Shown: piece after piece, positions 35,077 to 44,200 of the stretch | Position numbering within the stretch: position 1 is the stretch's first letter | How the letters are laid out: each line of letters begins with the position of its first letter | Origin: Streptosporangium sandarakinum | GTDB lineage: Bacteria > Actinomycetota > Actinomycetes > Streptosporangiales > Streptosporangiaceae | NCBI RefSeq assembly: GCF_013409935.1 | Contig: NZ_JACCCO010000001.1 | Span: 3,844,001-3,908,000 of the forward strand | Reading direction: 5' to 3' | DNA: 64,000 bases | Notes under the pieces: generated by a model | Database searches by the model: none | Told to the model about the DNA's origin: nothing | Seen by the model: only the letters and a program-made list of their open reading frames with translations | Made by a program: the position numbers and the translations under genes

Positions 35077-36078
35077 GATCGTGTTTCCTCCTTCCGCAGG
35101 CTCGCCTACCCGGCACTTTCGCGCGGCAGCCACCCGGTCTGCCCAAATCCCCGCTGGAAGTGGGTAAGCCCCGCCGACCGGGGAAGCGTCCAGCGACGCG
35201 CGGGCCGCCTCCACCCGCCACGGCGGCGTACGGCGGCGCGCCAGCGCCCGGGGCAGCCGGCGTGCGGCGTCCCGCAGGCCCCGCCGTCCCGCCGGGCCGC
35301 CGCGGGCGGCGGTGAGCACGGCGCGCGCCACCACCGGCCACGGGCGGCGCATGACGGCCGTCAGCACCGCGTTGCGGACGGCGAGGGCCCGGCGGCCCTC
35401 CGGGTCCCGGGACGGCGAGGGGTGGTGGTGGGCCACGACGTCGTCGACGTAGGCGAGCCCCCAGCCGGCGGCGGCCAGGTCCAGCGCGAGGCGTTCCTCC
35501 TCGCCGAAGAAGAAGACGACGTCGTCGAAACCGCCGGCGGCGAGGTGGGCGTCCCGGCGCACCACGGCCCCGCACGCCAGGAACCCCAGAACGCTCGGGC
35601 CGGGGAGGTCGGGTTCGGCGGGGAGAGGGGAGGCGGCCATGCCGTGGCAGGTCGGATCCGGGCGCTCCTCCGGTCCCACCAGCACCCGCCCGGCGAGCAC
35701 CGCCAGGCGGGGGTGGGCGTCCAGCACGTCCGCGGCGCGGGCGAGCGCGCCCGGCGCCCACCAGGAGTCGTCGTCGGCGAAGGCGACATAGGGGGTCCGG
35801 GCCAGCCGGACGCCGAGATCACGCCCCGGCGCGCCGAGGTTGCGCCACGCCTCGACCACCTCGACGTGCGGGAACCGCTCCCGGACGAAGGCCGGGGTGC
35901 CGTCGGTGGAGCCGTTGTCGACCAGGATGACCGGCGCCTCGTGGCGCGGCAGCGACCGCTCCAGGTCGCGGCGGCGGTTCCGGGTGGCCACCACGACCGT
36001 CACGCGGCCGGCGGCGCCGTGATCGCCGCGCGGTCTTCTCTCCGCTCCCGCGGATTCGGCCGGCTGGTCCTCGGTCAT
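34879..36078 (-). CDS. GT2 glycosyltransferase continuing in frame into a DUF2795 domain
   Basis: From ATG 36078 the frame runs 399 residues without a stop. Residues about 25-320 are a family 2 glycosyltransferase: VTVVVATRNRRRDLERSL, VILVDNGSTDGTPAFV, the DxD-like VAFADDDSWW and a GFDDVVFFFGEEERLALDL acceptor-side motif. The frame then passes through a Pro-rich link into the 65-residue DUF2795 sequence, which has its own start at 35076. Either the transferase lost its stop codon and makes a fusion, or a stop was lost by a nearby mutation. GT2 proteins transfer sugars to wall or lipid acceptors; the acceptor is unknown. Confidence 0.75.
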   Translation of the reverse strand: MTEDQPAESAGAERRPRGDHGAAGRVTVVVATRNRRRDLERSLPRHEAPVILVDNGSTDGTPAFVRERFPHVEVVEAWRNLGAPGRDLGVRLARTPYVAFADDDSWWAPGALARAADVLDAHPRLAVLAGRVLVGPEERPDPTCHGMAASPLPAEPDLPGPSVLGFLACGAVVRRDAHLAAGGFDDVVFFFGEEERLALDLAAAGWGLAYVDDVVAHHHPSPSRDPEGRRALAVRNAVLTAVMRRPWPVVARAVLTAARGGPAGRRGLRDAARRLPRALARRRTPPWRVEAARASLDASPVGGAYPLPAGIWADRVAAARKCRVGEPAEGGNTIMANTPNPIDLQKHLSGVDYPAKRDDLVRVAREKGADDALVGTLEKIPDREYDGPNAVSKAVFGDD

Positions 36079-36278
36079 GTGCTCGTCGGCCGGGTACGGC
36101 CTGCTCCTCCGCATACGTCGGGTCCGTCACGCGCGGGGGAGCTCCGGCCGCCCGCCGCCGCACCCGGCGGCGTCGCCGTCCCGGACATCGTAACCAGCGC
36201 GGTCCGGAACACTCCTTTCCCACGCGTGTGTCGCCCGGCCTGAGCCGGGGCGGCGTGAGCGGGGGCGCCGGAGGCCGG

Positions 36279-36284
36279 TAGCAT
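36279..36284 (+). promoter_or_regulatory. Possible -10 element of the tRNA-Sec gene
   Basis: TAGCAT ends eight bases before the mature 5' end, a plausible -10. The base composition at -35 (near 36256) is not consensus. Confidence 0.35.
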
Positions 36285-36291
36285 CGCCCGC

Positions 36292-36384
36292 GGAGGCGTC
36301 AAGGTGTCTGGTGGCCCTCCCGGTCTTCAAAACCGGTGGCGTCGAGCATCTCGGCGCGGCGGGTTCGATTCCCGTCCGCCTCCG
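36292..36384 (+). tRNA. selC: tRNA-Sec (anticodon UCA)
   Basis: 93 bases. Anticodon stem CCGGT/ACCGG encloses loop CTTCAAA with anticodon TCA at 36327-36329. A long variable arm (gcgtcgag with ctcggcgc) and the T arm GCGGG-TTCGATT-CCCGT are clear; the acceptor pairs GGAGGCG with CGCCTCC. The eighth acceptor position would be a T/C mismatch, unlike the usual 8-bp stem. The discriminator is G, as in E. coli selC, and CCA is not encoded. The long variable arm, UCA anticodon and fdhA/selA/selB/selD in the same window support tRNA-Sec rather than a suppressor. Confidence 0.93.
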
Positions 36385-36519
36385 CTGGCGATGCCCCGGG
36401 GCCACGCGCCCCGGGGCCGGCCCGGGTTCACGCGCCTGGGCGGGGTCTTCCCGGGTCGGGGCCGGCCCGGGGCCCGGGGCGGGGGAGTCCTCGAAGCGCC
36501 CGCGCCGGTCGCCCCCGGG

Positions 36520-36924
36520 TCAGAACCGGTCCAGGTTTCCCAGCCGGCGGGCGAGCTCGGCCTCCTGCTCGGCCATCGACCGTTCGAAGTCCCGGCTCAT
36601 CCTTTCCAGCCCGTTCCAGAACCGCGCGTGGTCGAGGGGCTCCCCGGGGGCGCCGCCGGACCCCGCCGGGCCGAGCGTGCCGTCGACCAGCTCCCTTGCC
36701 CTGCGTTCGCCGTCCTCCTGTGCCCGCCGTACGGCGGCGCCGACCTCCCGGGCCAGCTCGTGGCTGTCCAGGCGCATGACGCGCGGGTCGAAGACGATGT
36801 CCAGCAGGCGGCCGGACGGTCCGGTGACGGCGCGGACCAGCCCGCCGGCCGCCTCGCCCGTGCCGGTGATCTCGCCCAGCTCCTCTTCCATCCGGCGCAG
36901 GGCCGCGTCGTCGGGGTGTCGCAC
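36520..36924 (-). CDS. YbaB/EbfC-family DNA-binding-like protein
   Basis: 134 residues from GTG 36924. YbaB-like core: a helical start (DDAALRRMEEELGEITGTG), the beta segment GLVRAVTGPSGRLLDIVFDP, then helices (DSHELAREVGAAVRRAQEDG). EbfC/YbaB proteins bind DNA as dimers. In actinobacteria, divergent copies accompany WXG100-type secretion genes, as here: it is the last gene of a leftward set with 37104 and 38117. An imperfect repeat (cggatcccggncggtccggctcgtgtcc) lies upstream near 36950-37020. Its job in the cluster is unknown. Confidence 0.8.
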   Translation of the reverse strand: MRHPDDAALRRMEEELGEITGTGEAAGGLVRAVTGPSGRLLDIVFDPRVMRLDSHELAREVGAAVRRAQEDGERRARELVDGTLGPAGSGGAPGEPLDHARFWNGLERMSRDFERSMAEQEAELARRLGNLDRF

Positions 36925-37103
36925 GGGTCGTCCTCTCGTGTTCGTGCCCGGATCCCGGTCGGTCCGGCTCGTGTCCATGCCCGGATCCCGGCCGGTCCGG
37001 CTCGTGTCCGCGTCCGTGTTCGTGTCCGTGCCCGGCCTCCGGCGACCGGCCGGGCGGCGGGGGCTCACCGGAGCCCGGCGGAGCGCCGGGTCCCCGGCCG
37101 CGC

Positions 37104-38120
37104 CTACCTGAACTTCCAGCCGGGCGGGAAGATGGCCGCCCGCAGGCCGTGCCCGGTCAGCTTGGCCGCCCACTGCTCGGGCGTGGTCAGGACCTCCCCG
37201 CCGTCGTCGCTCATCAGGTTGTACGCGGGGGTGTAGCCCAGGCCGGAGCCGGTCAGGCGGGCGATCAGCTCGGTGGCGCGGGTGGGCGCCACCCCGCGCA
37301 GGGCCGTCGCCTTGACCCCGTCGTAGACGAGGGCGTAGGCGCCGTTCGCCGCGGCGATCCTGCCGTACTCGGTGGCGTTCTCCCCGGCGGAGCCCGTCGG
37401 CAGGCCGTGCGACGCCTGGACGCTCCTGGTGATGCCCAGCGAGACGGAACCGTAGGCCGCGCCGTCCAGGATCATGTAGAGGAGAGTCGTCATGGCGTAC
37501 TTCGGGAACGTCATCGCCATGATCCTCCCGGCGCTCAGCGCGAAGGCGGACTTCATGCCCTGGGCCACCTTGACCAACGCGGCGATCCGGGCGGCGGCGA
37601 AGCCGTAGAGGGCCGTGGTCATCGGCTGGAACATCACCAGCCACAGGATCTGCAGGAGCAGGTCCTCGATGTCGGCGAGGTTCTTCCGGGTGGTCTCGAC
37701 GAGCTGCGCGTACGCCTCGCAGCCGGCGGCCACGACGCGGCAGTCCCTCGCGAGCTGCGGCGCGTAGCCCCGGACGACCCCCTGGTACAGGGTCTGGAAC
37801 GCCTCGACGGCCTCGCCGCCGTTGCGGGGGTTGTTCCACACCGCCTCGGCCAGGGCGTCGGCCCGGCCGGCGATGCCCTCGCCCGAACCTTTCCCGCCCG
37901 AGCCGTTCCTGCCCGAGTCGTCCCCGCCGTCGATGTCGTCGGCGAGCCGGTTGAAGATCCGCGCGATCTCCCGCAGCCGCTCCGGCGGGATCTCCGGGGC
38001 GGTCACCCCGGCGTAGATCTTCAGCGCGGCCAGGGCGGCGGTGCCCGTCCCGAGGAGGAGCATCATGCCGCGGGTGGGGGACACCGCCGACACCGGCGAG
38101 AGCGGCAGCGGCGGCGTCAT
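37104..38120 (-). CDS. Membrane-associated WXG100-like secretion-linked protein
   Basis: 338 residues. A transmembrane helix near the start (GMMLLLGTGTAALAALKIYA), a Gly/Ser/Asp-rich linker (about 65-85), a helical region with an embedded hydrophobic stretch (IEDLLLQILWLVMFQPMTTA, ALYGFAAARIAALV) and a Gly/Tyr-containing C-terminus (YTPAYNLMSDDGGEVLTTPE). The architecture matches the N-terminal part of actinobacterial WXG100-like effector proteins, but no toxin motif is seen. The start overlaps the stop of 38117-38623 as ATGA, so the two are coupled. Confidence 0.7.
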   Translation of the reverse strand: MTPPLPLSPVSAVSPTRGMMLLLGTGTAALAALKIYAGVTAPEIPPERLREIARIFNRLADDIDGGDDSGRNGSGGKGSGEGIAGRADALAEAVWNNPRNGGEAVEAFQTLYQGVVRGYAPQLARDCRVVAAGCEAYAQLVETTRKNLADIEDLLLQILWLVMFQPMTTALYGFAAARIAALVKVAQGMKSAFALSAGRIMAMTFPKYAMTTLLYMILDGAAYGSVSLGITRSVQASHGLPTGSAGENATEYGRIAAANGAYALVYDGVKATALRGVAPTRATELIARLTGSGLGYTPAYNLMSDDGGEVLTTPEQWAAKLTGHGLRAAIFPPGWKFR

Positions 38121-38623
38121 CGGCCGTTCCGGTCGGGGATCGGACCGGGGGTCGGTCCGGGGGCGGACGTGGGAGCCCGGCCGGAGGGCGGCGCCGCCGG
38201 GGGAGCGGGCGCCGGACCGGGGACCGGACCGGGTGAGGCCGTGCCCGGCGGCGGTCCCAGCGGCGGGCCGTCGGCCGTGTAGTCGGGAACCTTCGCCAGG
38301 TCCTCGGCGAGGCCCCAGTCGACGTTCCAGACGTTCCGCCCCGTCATGAGCAGCCCCTCCCCGATGTCGCCGTAGGCGCCGGCGAGGTCACTGGTGAGCT
38401 CCAGCATCTGGTCGCGCTTCGGGGTGAACCACTGGAGGAACCGCCGGTCCGTCTCCTCGTCGGCGGGCAGGGGCCCGAGGGCCGCCAGGGCGCTCGCGGC
38501 GCGGGTGACCGCCTCGCGGAGGTCACCGCCGGCCACCTGGAACCCGGGGGCGACCACGTTCTCCAGCTGGTCATGGTCGACCTTCATGGGGACGACCGGA
38601 CGGCCGGGAGATGGCTCCGTCAA
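38117..38623 (-). CDS. WXG100-like small protein with Pro-rich tail
   Basis: 168 residues: a helical hairpin (VDHDQLENVVAPGFQVAGGD, RRFLQWFTPKRDQMLELTSD, LAGAYGDIGEGLLMTGRNVW) of WXG100 size, then a Pro/Gly tail of about 45 residues. The likely secretion-type motif is RNVWNVDW. Heads the leftward set; divergent from the SseB-domain gene. A partner or substrate of an ESX-like secretion system is the best guess. Confidence 0.7.
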   Translation of the reverse strand: MTEPSPGRPVVPMKVDHDQLENVVAPGFQVAGGDLREAVTRAASALAALGPLPADEETDRRFLQWFTPKRDQMLELTSDLAGAYGDIGEGLLMTGRNVWNVDWGLAEDLAKVPDYTADGPPLGPPPGTASPGPVPGPAPAPPAAPPSGRAPTSAPGPTPGPIPDRNGR

Positions 38624-38869
38624 GCAACGGCTCCTAACCGGGAACGGAACGCGGATGTCGGAAAGATGTCGGGTGGTGAGAGCCTCGTCCGTTGATGTTC
38701 CTAATTGAATAATCTTCGGTTAAGGCCCTATTAATACATTGATGCCCGGGATCTTGTACATCGTCACCGAGCAGGACATACGGCCCCTGGCGGATCCGGC
38801 TCTTCCGCGCGGCCCGGTTCTCCGATGATCTCCCGTACGGCCCCCGCGCCCGGCGGCGGCGGACGTCCT
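38624..38869. promoter_or_regulatory. AT-rich divergent promoter region
   Basis: The stretch near 38695-38745 (cctaattgaataatcttcggttaaggccctattaatacat in parts) is the most AT-rich of this part and lies between the two divergent arms of the island. It probably holds promoters for both, and is the kind of DNA Lsr2 prefers. Confidence 0.5.
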
Positions 38870-39796
38870 ATGGTGGTCGTCGTGCAGGAGTGGCGGCCTG
38901 AGAGCCCGTTCGAGAAGCGTCTCCAGGCGGCGTTCGCCGCCGAAGACCTCCCGGTCTGCCTGGGGTTGTTGCGGCAGGCCGAGATCGGCCTGCCGGTCAC
39001 CCCGGCCGCCGCGGAGGGGAGGGAACCGACCGCCTGGCCGACGTTCACGGGCGGCGGACGCACCTGGATGGCCGCCTACACCTCGATCGACGCCATGCGC
39101 GCCGTTCTCGGGGACACCGCCGAGCACGTCCGCGTCGTCACGTTCGCCGAGCTGGCCGCGGGCTGGCCCGACCCCCGGTGGGGGCTGGCGGTGAACCCGG
39201 GCCTTACGACGTCCTTCTTCCTGGAGGCCGGTACGGTGGCCAGGCTCGCCGTGCCGTCCCTGGTCCAGGAGCGCCTCGCCGAGCCCGGCTCCGGGCCGCC
39301 GATCATGCAGAAGCTGCTCCGGCCCGCGGACCTGTACGCCCATCTCGCCGAGGGCGAGTCCCGGGTCTCCGGATACTGCCACCGGGCCCGGGACGTCGCG
39401 CACATCGCGACCCCGGCCGTCCTGGCGGACGCGCTCGGGCGGGCGCACGAGGAGGGGGTGGTCACCGACGAGGGGTCGGTGAACATCCTGCGATGGCGCG
39501 CGGTCGGCCTCGACCTGTACCGCACCCCCTACGGCGGCGTCGACGAGGCGTCGCGGACCGCGGTGGCCGGGTGGGTGATCGAGGAGCCGCCGTTCGTGGG
39601 CATGGGGCTCGTGCCGAACGCCGACCAGGTCATCCGCGAGTACAAGGTGGACGGCGTCGGCCTGCCCCACGGCACCGAGATCTGGGAGCTGACCGTGGAC
39701 GGCGTAGAGTACCGGCGCGCGGTGTACGACGGCGACCTCGGACGCTGGTTTCTGGTCGACGCCGTACCGGTGGGCGGTCCGGGAGGGGCGGCGTGA
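38870..39796 (+). CDS. SseB-domain protein
   Basis: 308 residues from ATG 38870 (ATG 38825 also in frame). N-terminal part FEKRLQAAFAAEDLPVCLGL, TWPTFTGGGRTWMAAYTSID-like, VVTFAELAAGWPDPRWGLAVNPGL matches the SseB N-terminal domain of type III/ESX-associated proteins. The C-terminal half (ADQVIREYKVDGVGLPHGTE, ELTVDGVEYRRAVYDGDLGR) looks like a separate domain seen with secretion clusters. Stop overlaps the next start. Likely a cytoplasmic chaperone or regulatory factor for the island. Confidence 0.75.
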   Translation: MVVVVQEWRPESPFEKRLQAAFAAEDLPVCLGLLRQAEIGLPVTPAAAEGREPTAWPTFTGGGRTWMAAYTSIDAMRAVLGDTAEHVRVVTFAELAAGWPDPRWGLAVNPGLTTSFFLEAGTVARLAVPSLVQERLAEPGSGPPIMQKLLRPADLYAHLAEGESRVSGYCHRARDVAHIATPAVLADALGRAHEEGVVTDEGSVNILRWRAVGLDLYRTPYGGVDEASRTAVAGWVIEEPPFVGMGLVPNADQVIREYKVDGVGLPHGTEIWELTVDGVEYRRAVYDGDLGRWFLVDAVPVGGPGGAA

Positions 39797-40182
39797 TGTG
39801 GCATTCCTACCGGGCACGCTGGCGGGGGACGGAGTACGCCGCGAGCCCCGATCCGCGTCCGGACGCGGTGTGGGTACGGCTGCGCGTCACGGAGCCCGCC
39901 GAGGGCTTCGAGGAGGTCGAACCGCACTGCTTCGTGCGGCCGGTGCGGGCCGAGGAGTGCGAGTCGATCTCCTTCGTCACGACCGTCTGCGAGTGGCGCG
40001 GCGCGCCGTTCCAGGTGCGTGACCGGCGCGGTGACACGCTGCTCCTCGAATACGTCGGGGGCCTGTTGCCGGTCGCCCGCGAACTGGAACTGGAGCGGGT
40101 CGAGCGCGGGGTCCACCGGCGCTGGGTGCCCGGACACGAGGTGACCGATCTCCGGGAGAACGTCGTCTTCCTGGAACCCTGA
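39796..40182 (+). CDS. Small partner protein of the SseB-domain gene
   Basis: 128 residues from ATG 39796 (GTG 39793 also possible), overlapping the SseB stop by one base. Soluble, Trp/Arg/Glu-rich: MWHSYRARWRGTEYAASPDP, FVTTVCEWRGAPFQVRDRRG, VERGVHRRWVPGHEVTDL. It resembles small immunity-like or adaptor proteins in size and position, but no family can be named. Coupled translation supports a complex with its neighbour. Confidence 0.72.
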   Translation: MWHSYRARWRGTEYAASPDPRPDAVWVRLRVTEPAEGFEEVEPHCFVRPVRAEECESISFVTTVCEWRGAPFQVRDRRGDTLLLEYVGGLLPVARELELERVERGVHRRWVPGHEVTDLRENVVFLEP

Positions 40183-40425
40183 CCCGCGTCCCCGGCTTAC
40201 GGGTCCGCGACGCCGCGTCCTTCCGCAGGACGACGTCGCTTATGGCGTTGTATGAGCGTTTTCAGTGGCATTTGGTGCTTGCCGTACCACAGCGGCGGAT
40301 GTCAGGATGATCGATAATTCACGAAGATTTAACGTGCGAATCGTCCAGGGGGCGGCGGGGGTACGGGGGGCAGGGTGGTCGCGGCGGCCACCGCCACCGG
40401 TCCCGCGCTTCGAGGGGAGGTCGAT

Positions 40426-40833
40426 GTGGAACCTTTCGCGGTCTCGGATGAGGCGAGGAGCATGCAGGCCTACGCCGAGGAACTGCGCGCCACCTTCACC
40501 CGCCTGCAGGAGCGGGGGCCGGAGATCCACCGGCAGGCGCGGGCCGTACAGGTGACCGAGAAGTCGCGGGACGGGCTGGTGTCGGCGACCGTCGGCGCGC
40601 GCGGCGACCTGATCAGGCTCGACCTCGATCCCCGCATCTACCGGCGGCAGGACTCCCGGGAACTGGCCGACGTCATCACGGACACCGTCCACCGGGCCAC
40701 GGAGAAGGCCCGGGCCAGGGTCGTGGAGCTGTTCGAGCCGCTGGTCCCCGGCGAGCAGATGAAGGAGCACCTGGAGGGCGACCTCGAAAGCGTGCTGGAG
40801 CGGATGGCGGCCCAGATGCTCGGGAAGCGGTGA
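40426..40833 (+). CDS. Second YbaB/EbfC-family protein
   Basis: 135 residues from GTG 40426 (GAGGGGAGG upstream at 40412-40420). YbaB-like: helix SMQAYAEELRATFTRLQERG, beta core VSATVGARGDLIRLDLDPRI, helix DSRELADVITDTVHRATEKA. It shares the LDLDPR/DIVFDPR-type core with the protein at 36520. Its stop overlaps the next start as GTGA, placing it first in the toxin operon. Confidence 0.82.
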   Translation: MEPFAVSDEARSMQAYAEELRATFTRLQERGPEIHRQARAVQVTEKSRDGLVSATVGARGDLIRLDLDPRIYRRQDSRELADVITDTVHRATEKARARVVELFEPLVPGEQMKEHLEGDLESVLERMAAQMLGKR

Positions 40834-41192
40834 CCCCGGTGAGCGAGTACGGCGGTTACGAGGAGGGCGTCGGCGTCCACTACCAGGGCGTGGCGCACGG
40901 CCTGGTCCGATGGGACACCGTGTCGGACGACGTCCACACCCTGTGGACGGAGAAGGTGGAGCGGATCCGGGCGCTCAACGCCCTCGAGCCCTGGGGCCGG
41001 GACACCGCCGGCTCCGCGTTCTACGCGGCCTACATGAACGGCGGCGGCCCGGAGAAGATGATCGAGTACGGCGACGGCATCGTGAAGACGGTCACCGAGG
41101 CCGGGCTGAAGGTGCGGAACAACATCGGCACCACGCGGGCCACGGACGACCGCGAACGCGCGGCCATGAACAGGCTCATAGAAGAGGTGTGA
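40830..41192 (+). CDS. WXG100-sized protein preceding the giant gene
   Basis: 120 residues from GTG 40830 (GTG 40839 possible). Helical; contains WDTVSDDVHTLWTEKVERIR and LEPWGRDTAGSAFYAAYMNG, a W-x-G signature (WGRD) typical of WXG100 helical hairpins, then a C-terminal helix. Likely the secretion partner or pairing protein of the giant protein, 100 bp downstream. Confidence 0.78.
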   Translation: MTPVSEYGGYEEGVGVHYQGVAHGLVRWDTVSDDVHTLWTEKVERIRALNALEPWGRDTAGSAFYAAYMNGGGPEKMIEYGDGIVKTVTEAGLKVRNNIGTTRATDDRERAAMNRLIEEV

Positions 41193-41292
41193 CCGGCACC
41201 GAACCGTCCTTCCGCGCCGCCGGCGCGAGGAGGACCCGGACGCGCCGGACGCCCGTCCGGTGACCTGACAGCACCACAACGGGGGAGATGGC

Positions 41293-44200
41293 GTGGCCGT
41301 CAACACGGATTCCGCCGGAAGCCGCACCGGGATCAACCCCAGTGCCGCCGGGGGGACTCCGCCCGACGTCGCGGGCGGCGCCGCCCCCGACGTCACGCCC
41401 GCCTGGGGCGAGAGCCTTCCGGCCTGGGCCAACACCCTGATCTCGTATCTCGCCTCGGGCCAGAACTGGCCGGAGTCGAGCGAGCGGCTGCTGTGGCAGA
41501 TCGCCACGGCCAACCGGGAGCTGTACGAGGGCCTGGACACCTCCGTCGAGCCGGGCGTCACGGCCGGCGGCATGATCCTGCAGTCGTGGACGGCGCCGGC
41601 GAGCGAGAAGTTCGCCGAGGACTTCATCCAGGCGTACTCCGAGGACTCGGGTGTGCCCGCGCTGGCGCGGCAGGCGGCGACCTACTTCCAGCAGGCCGAC
41701 AACTTCGCGCGCGAGGTGCAGTACTCCAAGATCTCGATCAACGTCGCGTTCTGGATCGCAGTGATCGCGACGTACATCGCCCTGCTCGCCGCCTTCTTCA
41801 GCGCCGGCGCGACCACCTCGGCGCTCGGCCCCATCGCCGCGGCCGCGCGGTCCAACATCGGCCGCATCCTCCAGCGGCTCGCCGTGGTCGCCGGGCGCAC
41901 CCCCGAAGGCGCGGTCACCCGGCTGGCCGCCCGCGGGGCGGCCACCCACGGGGCGACCGCCGCGGGTGGGGCCGCGAAGGGGCTCCGGACGCTCCTCACC
42001 GGTCACATGGGCCGGGAGATCATCGAGGAGATGGGTGAAGAGGGCGCGATCGACTACTTGACCCAGAAAAAGCAGATGGATATGGGCACCCGCACCAGCA
42101 TGGACTGGCAGCGGTTCCTGGCCTCGGAAGTCGGCGCGGCCGGTGGCGCGATCATCGGCATGAAGGCCGCCCCCATGCTGAACAGGTTCTCCAACAGCAT
42201 GCCGGTGCTGCGGCGGCTGAACGAATTCGGCGGCACGGACCCGGGGATCATGAACGCCGTCAAGCGGTTCCCCGCCCGCGCGGTGCAGACGGGCCTGAAC
42301 AACATGGTCGCCTCGCCGGGCGGAAGCATCATCGCCAACACGCTCGTCTACGGGCAGAACCCGCTTGAGTCGCTGCCGAACGGGGAGGCGCTCCTCGGGG
42401 CCGCGCTGGGCGGCGCCGGCCGGACGAACACGATCAGCCCGTTCAACCCCGACGTCTTCCACGCGGTCACCCACCCCCGGGCAGCCCTCGACAGCGCCTA
42501 CGCGGCCGCCGCGGCCGCCGACGCCCGCCTGGCCGGCGGCGACCCGCCCGCCGGGTCCGGCGGCCCGGCGGCGACGCCGGGGAACCAGCCCGACCCGGGG
42601 AGCGGCGGCACCAACCTCGCGAACGCCCCCGCGCCGGACCCCGCGACGGTCGCGGCCGCCGGCAACGGCGGGAACGGCGGGAACGGCGGCAACGGCGCGA
42701 ACCAGTCCGGCGCCCCCGCCGGGAACGGCCAGGCGGCGGGCGGGGCGCAGAACCCGCAGGTCGCGGGCACCGTACCGGTGACCCCCGTCGGTACGGCCGG
42801 CACCCCGTCGGCAACCCCCGCCCCGAGCGCCGCCCAGCCCGGTTCCGCCCCGGCCGCCTCGTCCCCGAGCGCGCCGGGCACCCCGAGCACGCCGGGCACG
42901 CCGGCGTCCCCCGCCCAGGGCGCACCGTCCCCGGGCACGCAGGCGGCTTCCACGCCGGGTGGTACGGGTGCGGGCGCTCCGGCGGCCGCTTCCGGCACCG
43001 GGGCCTCCGGCGGACCGAACACCGCCTCAGCCGGGCCCGCCACACCGGACAACGCCGCCCAGCCTCCGGCGGGCACGCCCGGAGCCCAGGGCGCGCCGTC
43101 CGCACCGGCCACCCCGGCGCAGGGCGGGACACCGGCGCCCGCGAGCGCGCCGGAGGCCGCGTCCGGGAACGTCCAGGGTGGCGCGCCCGCGTCCGGGAAC
43201 GCTCAGGGGGCCGCGTCCGGGACCGGGAACGTCCAGGGTGGCGCGCCCACGTCCGGGAACGCTCAGGGGGCCGCGCCCGGGACCACGCCGGCGGGCGCAC
43301 CCGCCACGTCGGGAGCACCGGATCCGCAGGCCGCCTCCGCTTCCTCCGGAGCATCCTCTTCCTCGACGCAGGGAGCCGCGCCGGCATCGGGAACGGATCC
43401 GGGAGCGGCGCCGTCGCCCGCCCAGAGCGGCGCGGGAACCGCCCAGGGCGGCGCGGTCACCCCCGCGACGCCGGTCGCCCCGGTGACGGGCGCGGCGCCG
43501 GCCAACCCCGCCGGAGCCGCCCCCTCCCAGACGCCGAACCAGCAGGCGACGTCCGGCCCCGCCACGGCGGCCGCGCCCGACCCGGCGGCGACCCCCGCGC
43601 CCGCCCCCGCGGCGGCGCCCGACCCCGCCGCTCCGGCCTCCGCCGTGGCCCCGGACCCCGCGGCCACTGCCGGAACGGCCCCCGACCCCGGGAACGCGTC
43701 GCGACTCGCCGGCACGGCGCTGGACGAGGTCCTGAAGATCGTGGCCCCCGACGCGATGCTGCTGCGGAACGGCGACCTGCGGCTGACCGGGCCGAGCGGC
43801 GAGATCGTCCACCTCTCCGCCGACTTCCTCGGCGGTGTGCGCGGGAGGCTGACGCTCCGGGCCGCGGACCGCGCCACCTCCGAACGGCTGCGTGCCGAGG
43901 CGGCGGCCTGGCTGGGCGCCGGGATCGCCGACGTCGAGGGCCGCAACCACACCGAGGGCGCGGTCGCGGCGCTCCACCGGTTGACCGAGGCGGCGCCCGA
44001 GACCAACGACGCGGCCGTGCGGGTGACGCTGGAGCTGATGGTCGACACCGCCGGTCAGTGGGACCCCGCCCGGCTGGGTGACGGCGAGCGGCGGCTGATG
44101 CGCGACGCGGCCGACCACCTCAGGAATCCGGAGGACTCCTACGCCGATCTGCGGTCCGGCACGCAGGCCCGGACCGCGGAGGAGATCGCCCGGCTGGCGG

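Noticed and set aside
36384-36520. Integrase or attachment site next to tRNA-Sec
   Set aside because: No integrase gene and no repeat of the tRNA 3' end were found within the window.
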